A stretch of DNA of 64,000 bases from Proteles cristata cristata (GCA_017311185.1 JAESUZ010001506.1:248001-312000); one strand, 5' to 3'; positions 1-11,334 are shown, counted from the stretch's first letter. The notes: generated by a model from the letters alone, not told the origin. A program made the numbers and translations.

Positions 1-534
1 TAAGAAGGCGTGCTGGAACGAACCGTCCACTGTGTTTGGCTGGTCTGACTGATTTGTTGTTGCATGAAGCCTAGGGACGGCCAGCTCGGCTGACAGGAAG
101 GAACTCACACTCGTGATCAGTCTGATCGGTCGGCTGGGGCTGGTGTGACATTTGCATTTTGCACTCCTCCATAATGAAAGAGATGCAGGGAAGTCAAGAC
201 CAAGTAGCTCTATAAACAAGACTGCTGAGACCACCCTATAAGCTCTTTAAATCGCATTAATTTAACAGCATCCATTCGAACAATGTGCTAATCTCAGAAA
301 ATCTTCTCGTGAAAGCAGGTGTTGGCATCAGCTTTTACTATAGCTGGAAAAGTAAGGAAACTACAATTATTTTTTTCTTGAATTCTAATGCTTTGACTTA
401 ACCGTTATTTGCATCCAGATAGTAGGCACTCAGCCTATGTGCTGTAGTGTGCCGCTGGAAGGGTTTTAAGCAAAAGAGTTGTGTATGGGGCATTCTGTGT
501 GCCGTGTGCCCTCCTGACCCACTTTCTACTCTTC
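1..534. other. unassigned AT-rich non-coding DNA
   Basis: No repeat family, splice-bounded frame or RNA gene is recognised. The frames crossing this stretch are short, lie on both strands and show no family signature. Confidence 0.5.
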
Positions 535-860
535 TCCATCTTGCTCTGTACCCCCGGAGGGTGACCTCTACAGAGTTCATCCCCTGGGCCTTTCTGCTGT
601 CCACATTTCAGTTGGGTTCAGTCAGTGAAAAGTGCCAGAGGGATATGGAAAAAGGAGAGGAGAGATCGGGGTATTTATTCATGGTCCATTCATTCATTCT
701 ACTGAAGGCCACCCCTCCTGGAGTTATGATGTGTCCTTTCCTACAGCCACACAGGTCTTGCCGGGGGGCTGGTAACTGCCCTCCTACCTGTCCCTTCAGA
801 TCAGACTGGTTGCAGAACACAAGGAGGCTCAAGGAAGGGCAGGAGTAGATTATGGGAGAT
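535..860 (+). mobile_element. ancient mammal-wide interspersed repeat, family not named
   Basis: The order of segments around 'ggtcggggtatttatt', 'accgaaggccac', 'ctggtaactgcc' and 'cccttcag' matches a repeat I know from other placental genomes. Its usual 3' part would continue towards an AATAAA-like end. Here it is diverged and stops near 860. I cannot place it with certainty as LTR or LINE 3' end. The 133-codon frame at 447-848 overlaps it and is not a gene. Confidence 0.55.
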
Positions 861-2829
861 GAGTCCAGGAGATGGGGATGGTCTGGTCTAGAGTGTCTTG
901 TAGCGACGTAGATAGATTATGCAAACATTAAGGAGATAAACTCTATCCAACCTCCAGTCACGGACTGAACATCACTGTGAACAAGGCTACTAGGTTGTAG
1001 GTCTGAGAAATCTGATGGATAATGGGCTCCATTTGCAGTGACAAAGAATCTTGGACGCAATCACTTCTCTCATGGAAACTCACTTTGTGAGTTACTGCAT
1101 TGGAAGCGGAGGCTGATCTGTTTGGAAAAATCTAATTTTCTTTTTGCCACTCACTATGAGACTGCAGAGGAAGAAAGACATTGAGGAGAGCATATTAGGG
1201 GCTGTGGCTCAGTATGGTTAAAGGGCCATTTCCATATCATGCATTCGAATAGCGAGTTCTTTTCCAAAGTTCTCTTTTGCCTCTGCAGAAAAGTCACTTT
1301 TTCTCTTACAACACCTAATGAAGACAGATTAGGCAAAGCAACTTAAAAACTTAACTTCTTCTATCTCCTAAGTACCAGAAAAATTGGATGCTAGATTTAT
1401 AATTATTGTGCAGGTTGTTTGAGAGAGAAAGAAAAAGCTCATACACAGAGAACATTTTCATAAATCATGTCCATGATTAAAAAAATATGGTTTGAACAGA
1501 CACAACTGTGCTTTACCCTGCATCTGTTTCACATACACAAATGTGTCAGGTTTACATAAACCACACTGATACAGATGAAAAATAAAGGAAGAACAAGATA
1601 AAAATAGCTCTTACGGTATCAGCAACACATCTTTTATTATAATATATGATACCATTGCAATCAATCACGCCATTCTATTGCATTGACTAGTGACCTGAAA
1701 CCCCATGAAGGAAGAGCTAGTCAGCCTCTAGGAATTGATTCTGAACCTCGGCTTAAAAAAAAAAAATCTCCGGGATCATCTGTTTAGATTTCTGGTGACA
1801 ATTCTGAAAATAGGGAGATGAAACCATCTCATCTCCCCACCCCGGTGTCAGGTCCTGGTTTCGGATTCACTCTTTTGCTCCCAGGGCAAAAGTGGGATGG
1901 GAAACAGACAGGCTGCCCCTTGGCTGATGCTACCATAGACAGATCATCTATAACCAAAGCCACCCAACCAGCCACAGTAGCTCTCTGGGCCTGAAAGATA
2001 CCACTGCTGATTTGCACTTTTATCAACCTCCTCTCCTCCAGTCCCTGACTACCCGAGCAGATGCACAGCTGGAAAACTCAACTCATTTTTTTCCTTCAGC
2101 TAAAACATTTAACTTCTATACTACAATTATAAAAATTGCTAAGGTCTCCAGGGAGGATTTTCTTTTTTTAATGCATGTAAACTTGACCCTAGTAAGTAAA
2201 ACTCTGCTTTCTCATTCACTGACTAATGCATACTTTTATTTCCTCTCACAAACTTGTACTATTAAAATTTCTCTCAATACTTTATCTTCACTTTTTGGAC
2301 CCTCACCAGCTCTGATCTTGAGGCCTATTGATCTACAAGCAGATACTTTATTGTTCTGCCAGAGGCAATTCTATTTAAGGATAAGGATAAGGATGCTAAT
2401 AAGGAGAAGAGGCAATTCTATTTAGTGTCTGATGCAAACATTTACCCCAGATATATTTCACCAAGTTCAATTGTCAGATCTTGAGGTTGCTTAAAAGTCT
2501 GCCTTCACTTTGCTATCCCAGTTGAAAGCATTTGGTATTCTGTACATATGTATCAGGAGATTTTTTTTTTTTTTCATTTGTCAAGGGCAACCTAGTGTGA
2601 ACGTGTATAGACAGTCTCTCTGTTTTAGGTGCTATATTTATTTTGAGCTTTGTGTTTGTCAATTGCCCATTCAATTTTCCTGATAGGCATGTGACATTTT
2701 CCAGGCAATAAAAGATGAGCTTCTGAATTCCTTTGCTCCTGGCTGGTCCCATTACCTCTGACCTTATTGTGTCTACCACGGTACCTCGAATAATAAATAG
2801 AAACAATCCCATGGAGACATCCACAGGAA
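861..2829. other. unassigned non-coding DNA
   Basis: AT-rich sequence without a recognised gene or repeat family. It holds A- and T-runs near 1753 and 2562 and a 17-bp direct repeat at 2361-2377 / 2408-2424 (see findings). The 137-codon frame at 2012-2425 resembles no known protein and ends in the low-complexity GGATAA stretch. Confidence 0.45.
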
Positions 2830-3110
2830 GAAAACAAGAAGCCTTCTGGAATATGCTCTCTTTGACTTCTGTTATTCCACAGCCTCACAGGGGATGCCTT
2901 CATCCTTTCTAAGATGGTTGCTGACTCAAAAGATGGTTGCTGCAGAGAAAAGTCCCTCCTGACCAAGCTGGTCTGGGCTTCCTATCAGTGCTTAAATATT
3001 CCTTCCTACACCAGGAGACCCAGAGCCTGGAGACAAGAGACTCTGTGCTGACGTCTTTCGGGCTCCTCCCTTGCAACTGAATAAACATTTGGTGGTTAAC
3101 TGGTAGATAT
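2830..3110 (+). mobile_element. possible degraded LTR 3' region
   Basis: A run of short direct motifs ending in 'tttcgggctcctccc' and then 'gaataaaca' resembles the R/polyadenylation part of an endogenous retroviral LTR. No terminal TG/CA pair or target duplication could be placed, so this is only a suggestion. Confidence 0.25.
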
Positions 3111-3640
3111 GTTATCTTGGTTTTCCCCCTCTTAATACCTGTCCATCCATGGAAATGTGGATAATAAATACAAATGAAAAATAAAAAATTAACACTGAAT
3201 CCCATCACCCACTGACAATTAACACATTGGTGTATTTTGCTTTTATTTTCAATACATGAAATGCTTTTGTTGTTGTATTATTTTAACACAGCTGTCACTA
3301 TACTCCATGTACTGTCTTATATTCTCAATTTTCCTAACAGGAACATTTTCACACAATTAAAGCACAAAAGTAATTTTCTCCTCTGTTCCATGATACATCT
3401 GTAGCTACGTAATCCCACAGTGCTGAATTTGAGTTCAGAGCCATACCATCTGGCTCTGCAATACCAAGGAAAGGTCTCAGGTCACAATGGAGGAAGACAG
3501 GCCAATGGACTAAAAATTTAAACCCATTTCCTCAAGTCTTCTACCTGTATACCCACCACAATCCCAATGCTCCCCTGGGAAAAGAGAAAAGTCTTCAGTC
3601 TTAGAACATTCTAGGCTTCTTTCAGGTGCCCAAACATATA
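3111..3640. other. unassigned AT-rich non-coding DNA
   Basis: Contains phrases such as 'cccatcacccactgacaatt' that recur in old mammalian LINE-derived sequence, but too little is preserved to name a family. No gene is seen. Confidence 0.4.
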
Positions 3641-3644
3641 ATAC

Positions 3645-3992
3645 TCCTGACTCCTGGCTTCCAGGCTTTTGGACATTCTGTTCCCTCTGTTGGAAATGCT
3701 CTTCTCCCTCTTGACCCTCCCACCTTCACTGCAGCCCCAGTGGAGCCTGACAATTTCCTGTTCAACTCTCAGGACTCAAGTCAATTACCGCTCCCTCCAA
3801 GATGGGGATGGGTCCTTTACCATGTTCTTCCTGCCATCGGCACCTTCCACACTAATTATAACAGACCACATTCCAGTCTTCCCTGCCAGGGAAAGGACCA
3901 TCTTGTCCTAGAAGACAAGGATCCTCTTTTTCTTGCCTACCACTAGAGTTTTCACATACTTCTACCTGGTAGGCATTCAATAAAGTTGCTGA
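3645..3992 (+). mobile_element. LINE L2 3' region
   Basis: Shows the L2 phrases for 'ttccctctgttggaaatgctc' and, at the end, 'ggcattcaataaa' followed by 'gctgaataaacc', which is the typical L2 3' terminus. The 106-codon frame at 3626-3946 is L2 3'-end DNA read by chance, not a gene. Confidence 0.75.
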
Positions 3993-4817
3993 ATAAACCT
4001 ATAAACAAAAACACCATAATAAATAAAACAGTAAAGTTGAAAAACTTTCAAAGTCATCTTGCTTGGTCTATGCACATTAGATGTCAAGGGGTCTTTCCCA
4101 GACTCCTCTCCAGCCACTTCTCCTTCCTTGTAAAGCCAGATAGTGATTGATCACTTGGTAACTAGACCTATGATGACCCACTCCCTAAGAAATTTCACCA
4201 TCCGATGACTTTTCCCCTCCTGACACCAAGGCCTCAGAGGTATGAAAAATATGGACTCACCCAAAAGAAGAGGGTTATCCTCTTTCAGAACTCATAGCTG
4301 TGTATCAGGATAATGATCTTCAACTCTGCTATGAAGAAACATTTACAGGCGGCCCCTTCAAAATCACAAAATCTACTTTGCCAGACATTCCTGGTCAGGG
4401 AGGGAACTGCAGAATCTCTTTCTTACAGGGCTTTTACATTCTTTCAGTTCTGAAATATAATGCTTACAAAATTTTAATTTCACCCCCAAATTCCTAAATC
4501 CCTGGGATGTGGCCCACTGGGCTGACTGCTCATGGCCAGTGCTGGCCCATCAGTGAGAGTTTAGGCATCTTCAGGTAAGGCTGCCGCCTCCATTACAACC
4601 GTGGATGTTGTACTTGGATGGGAAGCTCTGGGAAGAGATTATACAACTCACTAAGGAAATAACCACACCTCTAATTCCTCAGACCCACAATGATCCACTT
4701 GGCAGAAAGACACCTACATGAGGAATTAGAAGAGGAAAGCTTTCCAATAGTCTGCGAAATTTATGAAAACCTAGTTCAACCCAAAAGGATCTCATAAATA
4801 TAGAGACACACTTGTGT

Positions 4818-4818
<1 letters not shown>
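3993..4818. other. unassigned non-coding DNA
   Basis: No recognisable repeat or gene. Composition is ordinary and frames are short. Confidence 0.45.

Positions 4819-4870
<52 letters not shown>
4819..4870. repeat. (CA)n microsatellite
   Basis: About 26 CA units with one CATA interruption. On the minus strand it produces a false valine/cysteine-rich frame at 4679-4900. Confidence 0.98.
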
Positions 4871-5308
4871 GTCCCTCAAGCAAAGAGTAGAAAATGGCAA
4901 AATGATGAACTTCTGGTTATTTTTACAAAATATCTTACACAGATGTAAAAATTAAATCCCATTACATTAAACTTAACAAAAGTTATCTTTACTAAAAAGA
5001 AGAAAATTATATGAAATCGGAAGGCCTTAGGATACTCAGATGGTTACACCCCCTGGGTACTGTATCCAACACGAGAAACAGAAAAGGCATAAAAATGGAA
5101 CCAGGGCTTAGGTCCTATCCACTTAAAGGAAAGAAAAACATTATTTCATTCTTAACTCCCAATAATTCATTAATTTTCAATCAGCTATGTATGCCACAAA
5201 ATGTCTTGACCTTCTGTATCAGCAAAGTTAATGCCCACCACTGGAGATACCCAGTATGCATAATGATTTTCTCTTAACCTATAAGGTAACTTTAATCCCA
5301 GGAAAAGG
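4871..5308. other. unassigned AT-rich non-coding DNA
   Basis: Nothing recognised between the CA tract and the LTR that follows. Confidence 0.45.
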
Positions 5309-5715
5309 AGTGCCATGGACTGAATATTTGTGTCCCCTCCAAAATTCATATGTTGAAACTCTAATTCCCCAGTAGCCCTATTTGGAGATGGGACCTCTAA
5401 GGAAGTAGTTAAGGTTAAGTCAGATAGGATTGGTGTCCTTGTAAGAGGCGATATCACAGCTTACTTGTGCTCTCTTCTATTCCTCTCTCTCTTTCTCTCT
5501 CTTTCTCTCTCCATGCATGTATGCATGCACCAAAAATAAATAAATAAAAATAAAAAAATAAAAAGCCATGTGATCACTCAGCAACAAGGCAGCAGTCAAC
5601 AAATCAGGAAGAGAGCTCTCACTAGCTAGTAACTAAACTTGCCAGCACCTTGATCATGGACTTCCATTCTCCAGGACAAAGAGAAAATAAATTTCTGTTG
5701 TTTAAAGCCCTTCCT
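5309..5715 (+). mobile_element. MaLR solo LTR, MLT1 type
   Basis: Begins 'tgccatggactgaatatttg', continues through 'aaaattcatatgttgaaact', 'tatttggagatgggacct' and 'ggtgtccttgtaag', and ends at 'aaataaatttctgttgttta'. This is the standard order of an ERVL-MaLR LTR in forward orientation. The 'tatttggagat' block points to MLT1 rather than MST/THE1. It is interrupted by low-complexity DNA at 5465-5565. No internal retroviral genes are present. Confidence 0.85.
5465..5565. repeat. CT-rich then AAAT-rich low-complexity insert in the LTR
   Basis: A CTCTTT tract is followed by ATGCATGTATGCATGC and an AAATAAATAAAT-rich tract. This looks like a decayed SINE tail or a local expansion lying within the MLT1 LTR. 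Confidence 0.7.
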
Positions 5716-5865
5716 CTGTATTTTCTTATATCATACTAATAAAGGAGGGAATTCATAAATGAAGTCATGGATGACACCACACTTAAGTCCCTCCTCCCAT
5801 GAAAATCATTGGGGTCATCTGTATAATCAAACCATCTCTCTATTCCCAGGAGCTCATGGCAAAGC

Positions 5866-6070
5866 AGTACTGCCTAGGGGTTAGGGACCTAGCCCTTGGA
5901 CATAGATTTGGATCTCAGCTCCACCTTTTTTTACCTTGTGACACTTGAAAGCCATTTTACTTCAGTGAGCCTTGGCTTTCCTATTGGCAAGACGATGGCA
6001 TTGTTAATAATAGTAACCTCCCATGAGGATCGCTGACATGTTAAGTGAGATCATGTGTATGAAATGCCAG
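5866..6070 (+). mobile_element. MIR SINE
   Basis: 'ctaggggttagggacc', 'gatctcagctccacc', 'cttgtgacacttgaaa', 'cagtgagccttggctttcc' and 'aataatagtaacctccc' follow the MIR consensus order in forward orientation. Confidence 0.75.
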
Positions 6071-6329
6071 CATTATAATTCAGCTTCCAGTAGTGGCTTT
6101 CTTGAGAAGCGTCTTCTTGGAACTGATACAATGTAGACACAGAGGAGACTAAGGTTTGCCTTAGCCACCTGATATTCTCACCCAAATTCAGGAGTGGTGA
6201 CATTTCCAGGTAAAAGATCTGTTGGCAGTTCTTGAGCTAGCCTGGAATCGGCCTGAACATGACTTTTCAGGAGATGATAAATTAGAAGTAAAAAGAGACA
6301 TTGTAAAGAGCTATAAGCCAACAAGGCTG

Positions 6330-6450
6330 CTGTCAATGGGCCATGAACTCACTGGGGACAGGGACTGGATTTGTTTTGCTCACCACTGTTTATGCAGTGG
6401 CTAGCACAGTACCTATCACCAATAGGACTTGGATAAGATTTGTTAAGCAG
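6330..6450 (+). mobile_element. LINE L2 3' tip
   Basis: 'gaactcactggggacaggga' followed by 'ttttgctcaccactg' and 'agcacagtacc' is the conserved extreme 3' end of L2. Confidence 0.7.
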
Positions 6451-7685
6451 AGAGAAAAAGGACAAGCAAGTGGTTACTGACTGAAAGCCAACTGGCAAGT
6501 CCTGGTCAGAGCCACATCATGGACAGTCTTGGCAATGTCACCAATGAAAAAGGAAAGGTTGAATGTCACCTTACTTCACCATCCCAGGTTGACACTGATG
6601 GTGATGAGTGGCCTTGTATCTTAGATCCTCATTTTTTGTCCTGACTGGGTATGTGAAAAATAAAGCCACAGGAACTGTACTAAATAAACTCACTGGAAGT
6701 TTCAAAACTGACCATGATGCAGCATAATTGTCACTCTACATGTTTTCACTTCTAATCATTTCCACTGGCTAACCTAAATAAAGGAGAACAAATATCTGGC
6801 ACCCAAATGTTTTCGGAACACATAGCAAATATTTCTAATCAATCATGACATTTTTTTTCCCCCTTGGCTTGGCTTCAGGCTATTTCTCAACACGGCATTC
6901 CAGAGAGCCCCTGACAACTAGAGCTGGCCTTTGAGGTGGACCATTCTGTCTCTGCTCTACATGGATTTCCTTTTACCTCATTGGAACAGTCATTTGTTAG
7001 CTTTCCTCCCAAGAACCCACTCTTCTTGTCTATGGAAGGAAACATCCAAATTTTCATTTAGGACCCACTTTTTTCCTTCTCCTAATTTACTGTCAGCCGG
7101 GGACACTGACCCCATGCTTGGATCCAGAGTCACACACATGACCAGTTGGTTTGCTCCACCCCCCTGGTCATAGTGATTGGATCAAGGTTATAAAAGGGAG
7201 CAGTGGGTATTCTGTTACTTGCAACCAAGAGAATAAGACTTGAAGCAATGCCCATATTGATGCATTCCTCCAACTCTTTGGTGTTATAGATCTCTAGAAA
7301 AGATCCCCCAGGTCATCTGCCTTGCCAACTGTGCCTTGTCCTGCTCAGAGAAATATCACTTCTCTGGAGCTGACGGGGGGCATGAGCTAATGCAACAGAA
7401 GTCTTGGCAAAAGAGGCAGATGAGGCCTTACAGGGCCAAGAGAATGCCTGGGCACCTTAGTCATGCACTTTCTCTCCATCCTCCTTGCCATGGGAATGTC
7501 CCCAGTCCTGGGATGCTCACCATCCTCTTGAAGCATCATTTCCAAATCGGCCAGCTCTGATTACTCAGACTTCTTCCATAATGAAAGCTTTTGGGGAGAG
7601 AGGGCCGTGCTAAGCCTGAGCTCTTCGTTCTGAGCTCTGCCCCTCAGCAAGCATGTTTGCCCACTTATTTGCTCACTTATTCACT
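6451..7685. other. unassigned non-coding DNA
   Basis: Mostly unrecognised. The 7080-7230 portion ('catagtgattggatcaagg') resembles a mammalian repeat also glimpsed near 12.1 kb and 28.5 kb, but it is too decayed to name. Confidence 0.4.
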
Positions 7686-7687
7686 TC

Positions 7688-8035
7688 TTTGAACAGTCAG
7701 CAAATATTTCTCAGTAGTTTCCAGGTATCAGGCACTGGTCCGGGTATTTGGGAGACATGAGTGAACAAAACAGATAAAGCCCCTGACTCATGGAGCTCAC
7801 CCAACTCATGGAGCTCACACTCTAAGAGACAGCAGACAGGCGATCAACAATAAACATAACCATTAGGAAGTGACAGGTACCACAGGAGAAAACAGAGCAG
7901 GTGAAGAAAGACTGAGGGCTCGGTTTTACCATCATAAACCGTGGTCAGGTGGGCCTGCCTGGTGCCGGGACACTGAGCTCTGACTTGAAAGAGTGCAGCA
8001 GTGACCCATGCACAAAACTAGGGGTCCTGTGAACA
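7688..8035 (-). mobile_element. LINE L2 3' region, reverse
   Basis: 'cagcaaatatttctcagtag', 'caggcactggtccgggtatt', 'gtgaacaaaacagataaa' and 'catggagctcacactct' are the reverse complement of the L2 3' end. The sequence continues into the section with 'gaaagagtgcagcagtgacc'. An 18-bp local tandem duplication of the 'actcatggagctcac' segment sits at 7786-7818. Confidence 0.8.
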
Positions 8036-8949
8036 ATGTATTCAAGTTGCTTCCCAAGCTCTCAAACTTCTGAGTGACTTACTCCACTTCCAACCACCAG
8101 TATTTGTTAGTAGTTCAGGGCTGTGTCTATACACAAACCAGTTTGACTGAATCTCTATTTTTTGGTTGTTTTAAGTGTTTGGGTGGTGAAGGGTAGAGAG
8201 CTGTCCAATCTTGGCAGTGAGAAGTGCAGTAATGTCGGTGGGAGGTAGGCCGACCTCACAGTTTGCTCACCCACTGTCCCCCTGGGGCATCGACTCCATA
8301 AACGTCTGGGAACCTGAGTCAGGACTCTGACAAACGCGTGAGCCACAGCAAACACCTGACAGGAATTCTTCTCCTGAGTAGCAGCTGGAGATGCCGCCGT
8401 CTGCCAGGGCTGGCTCCCGCTGACCCTGGTGTCCTGGGCCTGGGGAGCGGCCACTGGGAGGTGGCCTCCTTGGCCCGGCGCCACCCCAGAGTGGGGGTTC
8501 TGTGAGCTGGCCGCCCTTCCCATGTGTGTTTGGGCTTTCTCGTTCCTGACTTGTCCTCCCACAGGCCCTCCCTCTTGACTGAGATTTATGTGCCAGCGTC
8601 ACGCTCCCCCTGGAGCCTTTGAGGAAAACATAAAACAAATCCCAAGGATTTGGGAGGGAGGGGCCAGTCATCAGTTACTGTGAGGAAAGTCAGAGGCAGC
8701 TGCACATAACCTTCACCAGTTCAAGGTGCACCTTGAAGCTGGAGCCCAAATCCCTTTGCTGCCAAAGCTGGCCAGGTTGCCTGCCTGAGCCCAGTGGCTG
8801 GCTCTTGAGTGCTTCACAGTGAGAGGTTAACTCGGGCACTGCACACCCCTCCCAGGTGAAGCCCTCTGTGTGTCCAGTGAGGGTCTGAGCAGGGCTACAG
8901 GCTCAGGAGGTGGAGCAGGAACTATCAAGTCTGACCTACTTAGGTATAT
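8036..8949. other. GC-richer unassigned DNA
   Basis: 8260-8600 is clearly GC-richer than its surroundings, but CpG dinucleotides are few, so it is not a CpG island. Two overlapping minus-strand frames (8155-8562, 8267-8671) run through it in different registers, as expected when GC-rich DNA lacks stops. No protein family is recognised. Confidence 0.45.
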
Positions 8950-8954
8950 AGTAG

Positions 8955-9190
8955 TAGCCACAGTTAGGACTAGAGTTCCAGCTTGGGAAGGTAGGGTTAC
9001 AATCAGCCCCCCTTATTACCTGTGTGACCATGGGCAAGTTCGTCACTTCTGCATTAACTCACTTGTGAAGGGGGTAATGACAGTACCAAGCTTATCAAGT
9101 TATAGATGGAACAAAGGCTCTAAAGCTTATCAAGTCCTTCATGTCATTTGTGGCATATAAGCAGCACTAAAAATACCAGCTGCCAGCATT
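8955..9190 (+). mobile_element. MIR SINE
   Basis: 'gactagagttccagc', 'acctgtgtgaccatgggcaa', 'cgtcacttctgcatt' and 'ggtaatgacagtacc' follow the MIR core in forward orientation. Confidence 0.7.
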
Positions 9191-9192
9191 AC

Positions 9193-9669
9193 TTGATATT
9201 CTTTTCAAATGTTTATTTTAAGGGGCACCTGGGTGGCTTAGTCGGTTAAGCGTCCGACTTTCGCTTAGGTCATGATCTCGTGGTTCATGGGTTCAAGCCC
9301 CGCGTCGGGCTCTGTGCTGACTGCCTGCTCGGAGCCTGGAGCCTGTTTCAGTCTGTGACTCCCTCTCTCTCTGACCCTCCCCTGCTCACGCTGTCTCTCT
9401 CTCTGTCTCTCTCCTAGAAATAAATAAATAAATAAAAATTTTAAAAAATTAAATAAAAATACATGTTTATTTTGAGAGACAGGCAGACAGAGCATGAGTA
9501 GGGGAGGGACAGAGAGAGAGGGAGACACAGAATCTGAAGCAGCTCCAGGCTCCGAGCTGTCAGCACAGAGCCCGATGCGGGGCTCAAACCTACAAGCTGC
9601 AAGATCATGACCTGAGCTGAAGTTGGAAACTTAACTGACTGAGCCACCCAGGCGCCCCTTGATATTCTT
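9193..9669 (-). mobile_element. felid tRNA-Lys SINE (reverse), host of a nested SINE
   Basis: Reverse-oriented SINE whose tail begins near 9204 and whose 5' head ends at 'gccacccaggcgcccc' (9658). It is flanked by an 11-bp TSD, TTGATATTCTT, at 9193-9203 and 9659-9669. Its tail region is split by a second, forward SINE at 9221-9462. The body at 9463-9658 reads normally in reverse ('ggctccgagctgtcagcaca'). Confidence 0.92.
9221..9462 (+). mobile_element. felid tRNA-Lys SINE nested in another SINE
   Basis: Starts at GGGGCACCTGGGTGGC with pol III-type boxes: A box TGGCTTAGTCGG at 9234-9245 and B box GGTTCAAGCCC at 9290-9300. It ends in a CT-rich stretch and an AAATAAATAAAT tail. The 11-bp TSD ATGTTTATTTT at 9209-9219 and 9463-9473 is made from the host SINE's own tail. 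This SINE is therefore younger than the one around it. Confidence 0.94.
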
Positions 9670-9676
9670 GATATAA

Positions 9677-9735
9677 CAACACACACACACACACATACAC
9701 ACACACACCACCACCACCACCACCACCACCACCGC
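9677..9735. repeat. compound (CA)n(CAC)n microsatellite
   Basis: CA dinucleotides with one CATA interruption change directly to about nine CAC trinucleotides. The glycine- and tryptophan-rich minus-strand frames over it (9441-9821, 9605-9988) are translations of this tract. Confidence 0.98.
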
Positions 9736-10294
9736 ACACACCACTGCCTAGAACCTGTAGGCTCTCCCCATCTCTGAAAGTTTTTCTCGAGAACAGTCGC
9801 CCTGGAAGTATGATGAACCAAATCCTCCCTTTTATTACTTTATCCCTATTCAATGACTTCAGAGGGGAAGAAATATGTCTGACTGTGCTGACTGCCATCA
9901 GGCAAGTAACTTGTCTCTTTATGGAGAATATAAACCATGCACACTGGCACCAGCCCAAAGCCAGGGAGAAATCAAGCTGTAAAAACAAAATCTTTAATGC
10001 TTATATTCCTCTGGTCTTTCAGATTATGACCTGGTCCTCACTTCAGCACCACGGACACACTGAGTCTTTCACCAAGACTAGTGGGAAGCATCTGTTCCAT
10101 CAAGAGCTAAATCCTGTAGGATCACGCTCAGGGCCATGGGGTTACAACACGATCAGATACATTCAGGCACCAACAGTCACACAAATACATACACGGACAT
10201 ACAGACACACAATCACAGATGTGCACGTGCACACACACACATGCAAACATTCACATAAGCAAACACAACTAACAAATCTAAACATTTAACATCT
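9736..10294. other. unassigned DNA with CA-rich patch
   Basis: No family recognised. 10160-10265 is an imperfect CACA/CATA-rich tract, which makes the 159-codon plus frame at 9810-10289 look threonine- and histidine-rich. It is not a gene. Confidence 0.5.
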
Positions 10295-10465
10295 TAAGTA
10301 CTTAACAACTCACCTCAATCCAAATCATCACTTTGATTAGGGAATTACTGTTCCCATTTTCACACACACAAACTGGAACTCCATAAAATCAAGCAACTGC
10401 CCAACGTGCCCCAGCTGAGAATTTGAACTCTGTTCTGCTGTTTCTCAAACCTGTGTACTTTCTTA
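10295..10465 (-). mobile_element. MIR SINE, reverse
   Basis: 'aacaactcacctcaatcc', 'ttactgttcccattttcac', 'ggaactccataaaatcaag' and 'agctgagaatttgaactct' give the reverse-complement MIR order. Confidence 0.65.
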
Positions 10466-10597
10466 TGCATGACACAGTCTCTCTACAAATATTTCACACG
10501 CATTGTCCTGGATATCTGTCAGGATCCACTGAAAGTTGTCAGTTTAGGTCTGGTTTGTAGACTGGCTGCAGATGGAGGGTAAAGGCAGGTGACTGAC

Positions 10598-10798
10598 CAG
10601 TGGTTCTCTCTTGGGAATCAGTTTGACCTCCAGGGGATACTTGGTGATCTCTGGAGGCATTTTGGGTTGTCACAACCAAGGCAGGGGATGCTACCAGCAT
10701 CTAGTAGGTAGAAGCAGGGAACAATGTTGAACGGCCTACATGCACAGGGCAGAGAATTACTCCATCTGACATGTCATTAGTGCTGAGGCTGAAAACCC
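10598..10798 (+). mobile_element. MER20 DNA transposon (hAT-Charlie)
   Basis: About 200 bp, close to the usual 219-bp length. It begins CAGTGGTTCTC, continues with 'cctccaggggatacttgg', 'ggcattttgggttgtcacaa' and 'gctaccagcatctagta', and ends 'gtgctgaggctgaaaaccc'. Both ends are present although inner positions have diverged. MER20 is a eutherian-wide non-autonomous hAT element. Some copies are known to act as endometrial regulatory sites; nothing here shows that this one does. Confidence 0.85.
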
Positions 10799-11334
10799 GA
10801 GAGTAAGAGAGAGATGCTACCCGATCCACAAGGGAGGACCAGAGCTCTCCTGCGCAGATGCCTAGTTGGGCTCAGCTTACAATCATTCTCCCATCTATAA
10901 TGTTTGTTCCCAGAGTTGTGGCATCCTCCATAAATGTTGGGACCCCTGTTATTTTTTTGTTAAGAAAATCTTCCAAGTAATTACTTTCTCTTTCTATTTC
11001 TTAAGGCAAAATTAGAATCTTTTCTGGGATAAGTGGATCCATAGGGTTGTCATTATTTATATTCACTCCAAAACCTTCTGACTTTCTTCCAGAAACACTA
11101 TTTTGATACCAACCAAGAATAATAGCACTTAGGGAACATAAACCACCTTTTGCTACACAAAACGTACCTTTGTTTTTATTTGTTTGAATCATTTTCTCCA
11201 ATTAATTTACAAGCATGTGAACCCTCAAAATAGTCCAAGGGATCCTCTCCCAACCAGGATGATGTTTGAATAGCCACACAAAGTCTGTAGATCATCTCAG
11301 GCTAATACTAATACTAGATAAATTTCAGTAATTA
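10799..11334. other. unassigned DNA, includes one copy of a local repeat pair
   Basis: 10915-10990 is related to 12562-12650 (see findings). The rest is unrecognised. Confidence 0.45.

Noticed and set aside
3626..3946. 106-codon plus frame
   Set aside because: Lies on an L2 3' end; the second frame over the same bases shows it is compositional.
4679..4900. 73-codon minus frame rich in valine and cysteine
   Set aside because: It is the translation of the (CA)n microsatellite.
8155..8671. Two overlapping 134-135 codon minus frames, GC-rich
   Set aside because: Different registers of the same GC-rich DNA, no domain, no CpG island, no splice or promoter context.
9221..9300. tRNA-like A and B boxes suggesting a tRNA gene
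   Set aside because: They belong to the tRNA-Lys-derived head of a SINE; there is no intact cloverleaf and the SINE body follows.
9441..9988. Two minus frames of 126-127 codons with tryptophan/glycine runs
   Set aside because: They read through the CA/CAC microsatellite and a SINE; no protein family.
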